DNA from: an uncultured Eubacteriales bacterium | GTDB taxonomy: Bacteria; Bacillota_A; Clostridia; Christensenellales; Aristaeellaceae | Reading direction: 5' to 3' | Length of the DNA stretch: 6,173 nucleotides | NCBI GenBank assembly: GCA_900313545.1 | Contig: OMRS01000069.1 | Span: forward strand, 1 to 6,173 | Shown: positions 1 to 6,173 of the stretch, piece by piece | Layout of the letters: every line of letters starts with the position of its first letter | Numbering within the stretch: position 1 is the stretch's first letter | Position numbers and translations under genes: made by a program | The notes under the pieces: model-generated | What the model was told of the DNA's origin: nothing | Database searches by the model: none | What the model saw: only the letters and a program-made list of their open reading frames with translations

Positions 1-955
1 GCAGGGAATCCATTCCCTGACGCATGCTGTTTTCAATCACGTATGCCGTGCCTTCGATATCGATGGCCCGGTACCCTGTGAGAATTTCGTACTCCGTGTT
101 TGCGGTTCCCCCGCCATACTGGCTCACCAGAAGATTGCCCTGCCATCCTTCCGCCTGGAGTCTCCGAAGATTGGACAGCGGATCCTCCGATACCGTGATG
201 TCCGGATCCCGGCAGATGTCATACAGGCTTTCACACATGAAAAAGAAGATATCGGGAGCCTCTTCCGCCTTCCGGGGGACAGGGCCGGAGGAAAGCATCC
301 GGTCCACCGTTTCCTTACTGTAGTCATCCGGTTCCCGGATCTTTCTGGGCAGTGTACAGGTGAATCCGCCAAAGAGTCCGTTTTTCTGATACAGCTCAAT
401 CTGGCTGAACGCGGCCGTATTGCTGTAGGCCTCCATTCCGGAGATCCCCAGCACGGCCATCAGTCCCGCTGCCAGGGCTGCCTGCGCAAGGCGCCAGCGC
501 CACTTCTGTCTGGACAGGTGAATGCCGCACATCAGCAGGACAGTCAGCACCACCAGCGCTATCAGGAGCCAGGTAAAGCGATCCATGGGGAGCTGATACC
601 TGATCCCCGCCGAGAATCCCTCAGAGATCTGATAAATGTCCGAAAACTTGAAGGGTTCCTCCCGAAGATAGATTTTGAATTTGTTGACGAGGGCAAAGAC
701 CGTCAGTACGCCCGCGGAGATTCCGCACGACAGACCCGCCCTCCTTGAAAGGGCCAGTACAAGCAGGGCCAGAAGCAGCACAAAGAGCACCTGTCGCCCA
801 TAGAACATCCTGTAGCTTCCCGCCCAGAGGACCCCCTCATGAATGGATCCCCGCCAGATGCACTCTCCAAGCAGGGCCACCACCGCTGAAAAAAGAAGCA
901 GCACTCCAAGGCCCGCCAGCATACGCGGAAGGGCCCCTGTTTTCCTCGTCTTCAT
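1..955 (-). CDS. LTA synthase-like membrane phosphoglycerol transferase (sulfatase fold), 3' end cut by window edge
   Basis: The frame is open from the start codon to base 2 with no stop (318 codons), so the C-terminal part lies outside. About five hydrophobic helices (residues roughly 13-33, 55-69, 75-90, 127-146, 156-171) precede an extracellular domain, the LtaS-type layout. The domain opens with PDIFFFMCES, where Glu242 is the expected metal ligand. It continues to SQYGGGTANTEYEILTGY, where Thr284 is the expected nucleophile of the alkaline-phosphatase/sulfatase superfamily. Family knowledge: such enzymes move glycerol-phosphate or similar groups from phosphatidylglycerol onto polymers or glycans outside the membrane. 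The distal metal-binding His/Asp residues cannot be checked here. The exact acceptor is unknown, and the GGGTANTE form is typical of LTAS-like paralogs rather than of S. aureus LtaS itself. Two adjacent ATGs exist (958-956 and 955-953). I chose the second because AGGAG at 967-963 then sits 7 nt away, rather than 4. Either start overlaps the upstream stop, suggesting translational coupling. Confidence 0.9.
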   Translation of the reverse strand, partial: MKTRKTGALPRMLAGLGVLLLFSAVVALLGECIWRGSIHEGVLWAGSYRMFYGRQVLFVLLLALLVLALSRRAGLSCGISAGVLTVFALVNKFKIYLREEPFKFSDIYQISEGFSAGIRYQLPMDRFTWLLIALVVLTVLLMCGIHLSRQKWRWRLAQAALAAGLMAVLGISGMEAYSNTAAFSQIELYQKNGLFGGFTCTLPRKIREPDDYSKETVDRMLSSGPVPRKAEEAPDIFFFMCESLYDICRDPDITVSEDPLSNLRRLQAEGWQGNLLVSQYGGGTANTEYEILTGYRAIDIEGTAYVIENSMRQGMDSL

Positions 956-1383
956 CATTCGACTCCTATCAGCGCATCATTGCTGTATACCCTGATTCCC
1001 GGGAACGGTTCATGCACCAGGGTCACCACAATGGTTCCCGGCGTTTCAAACCAGTCCGCTCCAAAGTGCACCCGGGTCCATTCTCCAGGTACGATCTCCC
1101 CGGATGGCTCGCCGTTGAGCAGAAGCGTGGTTTTGGGGAATGTCTGCAGGACGCGGGAGATCAGTCCCACATCCACATCCCCCGAACCCAGGGGAATCAT
1201 GGTCACAGGGGCCCCGGTCTGCGGGTCCACAATCCCGTACAGACTGTTCATGGGCTTATAGCGAAGGAATCTGGGAACGGCACACACCAGGATCAGCAGC
1301 AGCACAAGCAGTACCGCCCCCCTTGTCAGCAGTCCCCGGAAAGACAGATTGTCATCCGTCCAGACAGGTGTTTGTTTCTTCAT
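955..1383 (-). CDS. Small single-TM protein with extracytoplasmic beta-rich (possibly IPT/TIG-like) domain
   Basis: I do not recognise this 142-residue protein as a named family. A short cytoplasmic head (residues 1-17, with K2, K3 and later R16, R21) precedes one strong hydrophobic helix at about 22-39, followed by RFLRYK. This suggests an N-in, C-out signal anchor with about 100 residues outside the membrane. The outer part alternates hydrophobic and polar residues like beta strands. Its end, TPGTIVVTLVHEPFPG followed by YSNDALIGVE, resembles the closing strands of IPT/TIG or similar immunoglobulin-like folds; this is a weak pattern match. No catalytic motif is seen. It starts 19 nt after the GDPD gene with a weak purine-rich site (GGAAGAG at 1394-1388), and its stop overlaps the start of the LTA synthase-like gene. 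That position suggests an accessory or partner of the neighbouring surface-polymer enzymes. The ORF is secure; the role is inference. Confidence 0.85.
   Translation of the reverse strand: MKKQTPVWTDDNLSFRGLLTRGAVLLVLLLILVCAVPRFLRYKPMNSLYGIVDPQTGAPVTMIPLGSGDVDVGLISRVLQTFPKTTLLLNGEPSGEIVPGEWTRVHFGADWFETPGTIVVTLVHEPFPGIRVYSNDALIGVE
963..967 (-). promoter_or_regulatory. Ribosome binding site deciding the start of the LTA synthase-like gene
   Basis: The minus strand reads AGGAG, then TCGA, then ATGATG. The spacer is 4 nt to the first ATG and 7 nt to the second, which favours the second. The site lies inside the last codons of the upstream small membrane protein gene, whose TGA (957-955) overlaps the start, an arrangement typical of coupled translation. 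Confidence 0.65.
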
Positions 1384-1402
1384 GTTTCTCTTCCGTTTCT
1401 CT

Positions 1403-2314
1403 CTACCTGAAATCAGCGGGATTCAGGTCATCGGTATAGATCATGTCAAGACCCATGTCCAGCAGCCGGCGGGCCATCCGGGGATCATTGACGGTATGGG
1501 TTGCCACATGGATTCCCGCTTCCTTCCAGGGAGCAATGACATCCAGATCTTTCTCGTCACAGGGAAAGGTAATAAATCCCAGTCCTGTTTCCCTGCACAC
1601 GTCCAGGACGGAATCGATGTTCCAGATTGCCGTATAGTACAGGGTGTAGATGACGGAGGAAAATGGATAGAGCGCCATCAGGTCATGAAGCATCTCCACG
1701 CTGTACACCTGCGGCACGATGCGCTGCAGGATGGATGCATCCGCCTGCCCGGCAGCCTCAAGAATCCGCGTAAACTGAAGCAGGTATTCCTCCCGCTGCG
1801 CATATTTGGTGTCAGTAATCACCACAATCTCCGGATACTCGCGCATCAGCGCGATCAAATCCCGGATATCCAGCCGTGTGTATTCCCCCGTTCCCCGCAT
1901 GAATTCATCATAGGGACCGGCACCGTTGTGCGTCAGAACCAGGGCGCCTTCCGGAGTCAGGGCCATATCCACCTCAAAGATCCGGTATCCGAGATCATAG
2001 GAATGGTGAAACGCCTCCAGGGAGTTGGTATAGGCCCGTCCTTCAAGTCCGCCCATGGCATGCGCAATCAGGTGTTCCCCTCCCATCCAGTCATAACGAA
2101 ACTGGTAATGCGGTACTTCTCTTCCCCTTTGGCGCATGGCGGCATTTCTCTGACTTAGCCGCGACAGCTGGTCCACCTGTCCCTCCAGCGCCCACAGATG
2201 GTCCTGTATCCCCGCGCGGAGCCTGTTCACCGCAAAGTTTCCCGCCGCCAGGATTGCGCCAAGTGCCAGCAGCGCCCCGCACGCGACAGCAATCCTCCTG
2301 AGACCCCTTCTCAT
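1403..2314 (-). CDS. Membrane-anchored glycerophosphodiester phosphodiesterase-family protein with variant HAMGG motif
   Basis: The 303-residue protein has a basic N-terminus, one hydrophobic helix at about 8-25, then a linker and a PI-PLC/GDPD-type TIM barrel from about residue 80 to the end, so the enzyme probably faces outside. Core motifs in order: LIAHAMGG with His85 (usual form HRG), TNSLEAF with Asn97 (usual form ENT), FEVD with metal ligands Glu114 and Asp116, LTHN with His129 (usual form HD), and ITDTK with Asp168 in place of the usual Glu of IEIK. The barrel closes with GIHVATHTVND and DMIYTDDLN. Both catalytic histidines and the ExD pair remain, so hydrolysis of a glycerophosphodiester is plausible, but the HRG arginine is missing and the substrate may differ. 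It is the first gene after a clear promoter, with AAGGAG 10 nt before the ATG, and it precedes an LTA synthase-like gene. Trimming or recycling polyol-phosphate polymer is the likely role (inference). Confidence 0.88.
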   Translation of the reverse strand: MRRGLRRIAVACGALLALGAILAAGNFAVNRLRAGIQDHLWALEGQVDQLSRLSQRNAAMRQRGREVPHYQFRYDWMGGEHLIAHAMGGLEGRAYTNSLEAFHHSYDLGYRIFEVDMALTPEGALVLTHNGAGPYDEFMRGTGEYTRLDIRDLIALMREYPEIVVITDTKYAQREEYLLQFTRILEAAGQADASILQRIVPQVYSVEMLHDLMALYPFSSVIYTLYYTAIWNIDSVLDVCRETGLGFITFPCDEKDLDVIAPWKEAGIHVATHTVNDPRMARRLLDMGLDMIYTDDLNPADFR

Positions 2315-2324
2315 TTCCTGCCCT

Positions 2325-2330
2325 CTCCTT
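2325..2330 (-). promoter_or_regulatory. Ribosome binding site of the GDPD-family gene
   Basis: The minus strand reads AAGGAG followed by a 10-nt purine-rich spacer and ATG at 2314-2312. This supports that ATG over an in-frame alternative inside the barrel, and it keeps the hydrophobic anchor in the protein. Confidence 0.6.
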
Positions 2331-2347
2331 CCGCATGCTTGTTTCCG

Positions 2348-2376
2348 ATTATATCCAGAGCCATAACAGAATTCAA
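2348..2376 (-). promoter_or_regulatory. Sigma-70/SigA-type promoter of the GDPD to LTA-synthase-like operon
   Basis: On the minus strand a -35 box TTGAAT (2376-2371) is followed by exactly 17 bp and a consensus -10 box TATAAT (2353-2348). Transcription would begin near 2341, giving a leader of about 27 nt that contains the AAGGAG site. It lies just beyond the pepF terminator and before the first gene of the next block, where a promoter is expected. No clear operator repeat is visible around it, so regulation is unknown. Confidence 0.82.
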
Positions 2377-2395
2377 GACGTGCCGCTTTCTCTGC

Positions 2396-2434
2396 AAAAC
2401 CGTGCCGGCTGGCGGAATTCCGGCAGCCGGCACG
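2396..2434 (-). terminator. Rho-independent terminator after pepF
   Basis: An inverted repeat pairs 2401-2411 with 2424-2434 (11 bp, CGTGCCGGCTG and its complement). After one mismatch (2412/2423), a further inner stem of three to four pairs surrounds an AATT loop. On the minus strand the stem is followed by GTTTTGC, a short U-tract. It begins 5 nt after the pepF stop. The opposite side lacks a T-run, so it should act on minus-strand transcripts only. The U-tract is brief, so some read-through into the next operon is possible. Confidence 0.8.
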
Positions 2435-2439
2435 CTCGT

Positions 2440-4239
2440 TCAGTTGTCAAGTCTGCAGGTCATTTCCTCCACCTGCTCAACCAGGGATGCGACAGTTTTC
2501 ACCGTTTCCCGGGCAGCACAGCCGTCCCGGATCTCCACGCCGGCCAGCCTGGCAAATTCCCCGGGAGTCACCCGTCCCCCGGCCGCCAGCGCCTGCATCC
2601 AGCGCCGCCGGGCCGGTTCCCCCTCCTCCTGGATGGCACGGGCCATCCGGGTGCCGATGGACAGGCCGGCGCTGTAGGTATAGGAGTACAGGCCCATATA
2701 ATAGTGAGGCTGGCGCATCCAGGTCAGCTCCGCGCCGGGAAGGATCCGAACCTCGCCTCCCCAGAATGTCTCCAGGACCTCCCGCATCATGCCGGACAGG
2801 TCACCGCCCGTCAGGGCCTCTCCGGCGTCCACCCTGCGGTAAACCTTCCGCTGCCATACCGCCTCCAGCAGGTGGGTCACGCAATTATGGTAGTAGGTGT
2901 CCCCGATCAGGCAGGACAGCACCCACCTTCGACGCCTGGGGTCCTGTGTCCTTTGAAGCAGGCTCCCGGCCATCACCACCTCGTTCAGGGTGGACGGCGC
3001 TTCCAGGAGATATCTTGACGGTTCCGCGTCAAACACCGGACATTCGCGGTGGATCAGTTCGAAGTGAAGGGCATGTCCCAGCTCATGGGCAAGAGTCAGG
3101 ACATCGCTCATGCGGTTTTGCCAGGTCATGAGGATATAGGGATGGCATCCGTAGGGACTCTCACAGAATCCGCCGGTGTCCTTGCCCTCATTCTGGGCCA
3201 CGTCGATCCAGCGCCCGGAAAAGGCGCGGCGGATCACCGTTTCCATCTCCTCTCCCAGCGGACGCAGCCCTTCCAGCAAAAGGGCTTCGGCTTCCCCGCT
3301 CTCCAGTTCCGGACCCGCGTCCGGATCAAGCGGCAGCTTCAGGTCCGCGAAGGTCATCTGGTCCAGATGGTGCACGCGCGCCAGGAGCCGGACATAGCGG
3401 CGCATGGGCACGGCAATCCCTTCAAAAAACGCATCCAGGTGGGCGTCATACGCTTCCCGGCTGACCCGTTGTTCCTCCAGAAGCATGTCGATGACGGAGT
3501 CATATCCCCTCAGTTCGGAAAGGATCTTCTCCTGCCGCACCTGGGCCAGGTATGCAGCCGCCGTGGCATTCTCCACGCTGCGAAGTCGCCCTGAAAACGC
3601 CTCAAAAGCCGCCCTGCGCACACGGGAGTCTTTCTCATACTCATAGCGGTCCTCAAAGAGAGAGTACCCCAGAGGATATTCCCTGCCATCCACCTCAAAG
3701 GGGTCGAAGCGGAGATCCGCCAGTTTGATCGTCCGGTACATCCGGAAAGGCAGGTCAAACACGGGCGCCAGGCTGGAGAGCACCCGCTCCCCTTCCTCCC
3801 CCAGGGCATGGGGACGGGACCGGATCAGGTCTTCCAGAAACCGTCCAAAGCGGGGATGCGCGGACGCCACTTCCCGGAGCAGCTCGTCCGGGCACCCTCT
3901 CAGTTCGTGGGGGATAAAGGATACCCTGGCGTCCGCGCGGCCAAGCCGTTCCGCCGTCTGCTGCTCCAGGGCCTGGGCTTCCGGCTGCGTATAGTCGACG
4001 GCCAGGGACAGCTCCGCATAGCAGCCAGCACGGTTTTTCTTTTCCAGATATCCTTCCAGCAGGGACAGGCATCCGGCAATCTGTTCAGGGGCCGCAAGTC
4101 TTCCCCGGAAGTCCTGAAGCCTCCGGACCAGCTCCTCCGCCTGTGTCAGGTCCCGGAGCATGTGCCCGGGGGTTTCATACAGGTCCTTCAGGTCCCATGT
4201 CAGGTTCTCCGGGACTTCAGCCCGTCTGGGCAGCGACAT
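2440..4239 (-). CDS. pepF: Oligoendopeptidase F (M3B family zinc metallopeptidase)
   Basis: This 599-residue protein has the usual PepF length and begins like the family (a PENLTWDLKDLYET stretch at residues 10-23). The helical N-terminal region leads to the zinc site HELGH at 385-389 (two His ligands plus catalytic Glu386). The third ligand is Glu413 in LLEAPSTLNE, the family's usual EVASTxNE motif. PHYYMGLYSYTYSAG at 511-525 carries the conserved His/Tyr residues that line the active site and stabilise the substrate. There is no signal peptide, so it acts in the cytoplasm, where the family cleaves short peptides of roughly 7-17 residues during peptide use and turnover. The ATG follows AAAGGAG with a 5-nt spacer and lies 12 nt after the stop of the EAL gene, so the two are probably co-transcribed; a hairpin terminator follows the stop. 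The gene looks intact with all key residues present. The symbol is assigned by family and not by orthology to a particular strain. Confidence 0.95.
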   Translation of the reverse strand: MSLPRRAEVPENLTWDLKDLYETPGHMLRDLTQAEELVRRLQDFRGRLAAPEQIAGCLSLLEGYLEKKNRAGCYAELSLAVDYTQPEAQALEQQTAERLGRADARVSFIPHELRGCPDELLREVASAHPRFGRFLEDLIRSRPHALGEEGERVLSSLAPVFDLPFRMYRTIKLADLRFDPFEVDGREYPLGYSLFEDRYEYEKDSRVRRAAFEAFSGRLRSVENATAAAYLAQVRQEKILSELRGYDSVIDMLLEEQRVSREAYDAHLDAFFEGIAVPMRRYVRLLARVHHLDQMTFADLKLPLDPDAGPELESGEAEALLLEGLRPLGEEMETVIRRAFSGRWIDVAQNEGKDTGGFCESPYGCHPYILMTWQNRMSDVLTLAHELGHALHFELIHRECPVFDAEPSRYLLEAPSTLNEVVMAGSLLQRTQDPRRRRWVLSCLIGDTYYHNCVTHLLEAVWQRKVYRRVDAGEALTGGDLSGMMREVLETFWGGEVRILPGAELTWMRQPHYYMGLYSYTYSAGLSIGTRMARAIQEEGEPARRRWMQALAAGGRVTPGEFARLAGVEIRDGCAARETVKTVASLVEQVEEMTCRLDN

Positions 4240-4244
4240 GTATT

Positions 4245-4251
4245 CTCCTTT
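4245..4251 (-). promoter_or_regulatory. Ribosome binding site of pepF
   Basis: The minus strand reads AAAGGAG, then AATAC, then the ATG of pepF. The site fits entirely in the 12-nt gap after the EAL gene's TAG (4254-4252), which supports this start and a shared transcript. Confidence 0.8.
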
Positions 4252-6173
4252 CTACACCGCCACTCCCCGGGAGTGTTCCCTGAGGAACTCCAGGAATTCC
4301 TGCTCCGGGATGGGTTTTGAGAAATAGAAACCCTGACAGTAGCGTACCCCGAGAGCCTCCAGCATCTGGAGCTGAGCCGCGGTTTCCACGCCCTCCTGCA
4401 CCACCGTGCGCTGCATGTTGTGGCACAGTGCGACGGCGTTCATGTGGATCAGGCGTCCCCTTTCGCTCTTTTCGGCGTTCCACAGGATTTCCCGGTCGAT
4501 CTTGATCATCTCAAAGTCCATGTTGAAGATTTCGGACATGTTGGAATACCCGGTGCCAAAGTCATCGATGGAGGTTTCAAACCCCATCCCGCGCAGGACA
4601 TCCTCCATTCTGCGGAACATGCCGATATTCTGGACCGCCGCGGTCTCCGTAATCTCCAGGGAAAACATGGAGGCAGGCAGGTGGTGGCGCTCCAGTATTC
4701 GGGAAAAGCATTCCACCAGGTTCTTTTTCATGCACTGCACAGGGGACAGGTTCACCTCGATCAGGTGAAGGCCCAGTTCCCACACGCGGTTCTCCGCCGC
4801 AAAGGCGCAGGTCTTTTCAAACACCTGCTCGCCGATCTGCACCACGGTCCCGTTGCGCTCCGCCACCCGGATAAACTCATCCGGAGGCACAGCCCCCAGT
4901 TCCGGGTCCTTCATGCGCACCAGCGCCTCGCAGGAATGAAAACTGCGGGTCGTGGTGTCATAGATGGGCTGGAAATACACTTCCAGGGTATTCTCCGACA
5001 GGGCGCGGTGGATGGCCTGCTCCACCTGGAAGGTCCGCTGAATGGACTTGACGGCCTCGCCCCGGATGAGCGGGGAGGCATTGATATCCATGAGGGTATC
5101 CTCATCCATCATGAGGATCTGTTCCACCCGGTTCACATCCTGGGGTACCATGAGTTCGATCAGGCGTACGGTGAACACGGCGGAAAACCCTTCCGACTCC
5201 CAGGGATGCTCGAACCGTTCACGCACGCGGGCCGTCATGGCATCCGCCTGTTCCCGGCTGTACGTGCGTATCACCAGGGCATACTTGGCCTGGCCATAGC
5301 AGTAGACATTCCGCTGTCCCACCTGCTCCCCCAGCCAGGCGGAAAGGGTGTGCAGCTGGCTTTCGATCGTTTCATAGCCCAGCAGGTAGCTGTAGCTGTG
5401 CAGGTTGCAAAGGCGGATCAGCAGCACCGCAAACTGGCTGTCCGACCCGATCAGGCGCTTGAGGTCAATGGTCAGCGCATGGCGGTTGTAGGCGCCGATC
5501 TCCCTGTCATACACCGCCGATTCATCGTCGATGGTCAGCAGGATGCCCAGATAGACGCAGGCCTGGGAGAACAGCTCAATCTTGAATCCCATGAAAAAGA
5601 ACTGCACCACCACCGCAGAGGCGGCCACCACCTGAAACAGGAGGATCATGACAATCCGCTTGCGGCTGATGGCCCGGCTGTAGCGGATGACATGGATCGT
5701 AAACAATCCGGCAAAATAGAGGGCCGCAAAATACAGACAGGGCATCCAGGGGCCGCGGAAATACTCATTGGCGGCATCGAAATAAAACAGACAGCCTGTC
5801 ATGGGGTTCAAAAGGAACAGGAGCATCACAAGGGCCAGGGGAGACATGAGCAGGGCATACACGCGCAGGGGCCTTCGTTCACTGATGCCGGTCACCATGG
5901 TCACATAGATGTAGAACATGGCCGGCACCAGGTTGTGCAGCACCAGATACCCGTAGGCAAAAAACTCCAGGGCCGTCCTTGAAAAATGGACATCCGGATA
6001 ATGGGACAGGGTGGACAGCAGATCAAACACCGCACTTGCCAGGCCGTTGAACACAATCACAACCAGCAGGCGATTTTCCCTGCTGCGCATGTCCTTGATG
6101 GTGACGGCGCAGCCGATAAACAGAAGCGATATGAGGACTGCGGCCCCGTCCAGGTCCAGATTGGACAGAAACA
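4252..6173 (-). CDS. Membrane-bound c-di-GMP phosphodiesterase: 7 or more TM, degenerate GGDEF, intact EAL; 5' end cut by window edge
   Basis: Numbering is from the Met at 6090, which is probably not the true start: the frame stays open to the right edge and encodes another hydrophobic helix (GAAVLISLLFIGCAVTI, about 6145-6097). Six more helices follow (about 8-28, 40-69, 77-99, 116-141, 146-168, 171-188), forming a sensor-like membrane region. The GGDEF domain begins at DREIGAYNRHAL (195-206), but the signature is GQAKY at 266-270 and there is no RxxD inhibitory site, so cyclase activity is unlikely. The EAL domain (about 367-608) keeps EAL at 388-390, Asn447, Glu479 in LEITET, DDFGTGYS with Asp509/Asp510, Lys530, Glu566 in EGVE, and Gln586. 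These are the metal-binding and catalytic residues of active phosphodiesterases that cut c-di-GMP to pGpG. The degenerate GGDEF may be a GTP-binding regulator, as known for some hybrid proteins (inference). The signal sensed is unknown. pepF follows after 12 nt. Confidence 0.92.
   Translation of the reverse strand, partial: FLSNLDLDGAAVLISLLFIGCAVTIKDMRSRENRLLVVIVFNGLASAVFDLLSTLSHYPDVHFSRTALEFFAYGYLVLHNLVPAMFYIYVTMVTGISERRPLRVYALLMSPLALVMLLFLLNPMTGCLFYFDAANEYFRGPWMPCLYFAALYFAGLFTIHVIRYSRAISRKRIVMILLFQVVAASAVVVQFFFMGFKIELFSQACVYLGILLTIDDESAVYDREIGAYNRHALTIDLKRLIGSDSQFAVLLIRLCNLHSYSYLLGYETIESQLHTLSAWLGEQVGQRNVYCYGQAKYALVIRTYSREQADAMTARVRERFEHPWESEGFSAVFTVRLIELMVPQDVNRVEQILMMDEDTLMDINASPLIRGEAVKSIQRTFQVEQAIHRALSENTLEVYFQPIYDTTTRSFHSCEALVRMKDPELGAVPPDEFIRVAERNGTVVQIGEQVFEKTCAFAAENRVWELGLHLIEVNLSPVQCMKKNLVECFSRILERHHLPASMFSLEITETAAVQNIGMFRRMEDVLRGMGFETSIDDFGTGYSNMSEIFNMDFEMIKIDREILWNAEKSERGRLIHMNAVALCHNMQRTVVQEGVETAAQLQMLEALGVRYCQGFYFSKPIPEQEFLEFLREHSRGVAV

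Noticed and set aside
124..399. Minus-strand 91-codon frame inside the LTA synthase-like region
   Set aside because: It is out of frame with the continuous minus-strand reading that carries the MCES and GGGTANTE motifs, so it is a shadow.
1349..2158. Plus-strand open frame (269 codons) opposite the GDPD gene
   Set aside because: It is antisense to the GDPD motifs, shows no domain, and spans the junction between two real minus-strand genes. It is best explained as a shadow frame.
2091..2336. Minus-strand 81-codon frame starting just before the GDPD gene
   Set aside because: Its start at 2336 precedes the AAGGAG site rather than following it, and it overlaps the GDPD gene in another frame with a low-complexity product. 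It is not a leader peptide I can support.
2335..3018. Plus-strand frame running through the promoter/terminator region into pepF
   Set aside because: It reads antisense across a terminator hairpin and the pepF 3' end, its product is His/Pro/Gln-rich, and no family is recognised.
4261..4275. Short inverted repeat CACTCCCCGGGAGTG at the end of the EAL gene
   Set aside because: The arms are 7 bases with a single central base, so a real hairpin would be small, and no U-tract follows on the minus strand. It lies inside codons and is probably chance, not a terminator or operator.
4420..5982. Long plus-strand open frame (520 codons) opposite the EAL gene
   Set aside because: Its translation is rich in His, Gln and Gly with no recognisable domain, and it is fully antisense to a gene with complete conserved motifs. 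It is a shadow created by the codon bias of the minus-strand gene.

Overview
The window looks like chromosome from a Gram-positive, Clostridia-type bacterium, most probably a Lachnospiraceae relative. The reasons are an oligoendopeptidase F, an LTA-synthase-like polymerase, a multi-TM GGDEF/EAL signalling protein of a style common in that family, strong AGGAG ribosome binding sites, and fairly high GC by eye. The taxonomic call is inference. All five genes lie on the minus strand, so transcription runs from high to low coordinates. Both edge genes are cut by the window.

Right block (6173 to about 2396): a membrane-bound c-di-GMP protein comes first. It has at least seven TM helices, a degenerate GGDEF domain and an EAL domain with its catalytic residues intact. 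Twelve bases later comes pepF, an M3-family zinc oligoendopeptidase, closed by a GC-rich hairpin with a short U-tract.

Left block (2376 to 1): directly after that terminator is a well-formed sigma-70-type promoter (TTGAAT, 17 bp, TATAAT). It drives three closely packed genes: a membrane-anchored GDPD-family phosphodiesterase with a variant catalytic motif, a small single-TM protein with an extracytoplasmic beta-rich domain, and an LTA-synthase/sulfatase-type membrane enzyme that overlaps the previous stop codon and runs off the left edge. The last of these was found by reading the minus strand through to base 1, because it has no stop inside the window.

The left block reads as a cell-surface polyol-phosphate (phosphoglycerol-like) module: a polymer-making or decorating transferase, a phosphodiesterase that could trim or recycle such polymers, and a small surface-exposed accessory protein. 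The right block pairs c-di-GMP breakdown with a cytoplasmic peptidase; a functional link there is not evident beyond co-transcription. I see no tRNA or rRNA gene, CRISPR array, insertion sequence or other mobile element. Coding density is very high; the only sizeable gap is the 125 bp between pepF and the GDPD gene, which holds the terminator and promoter.
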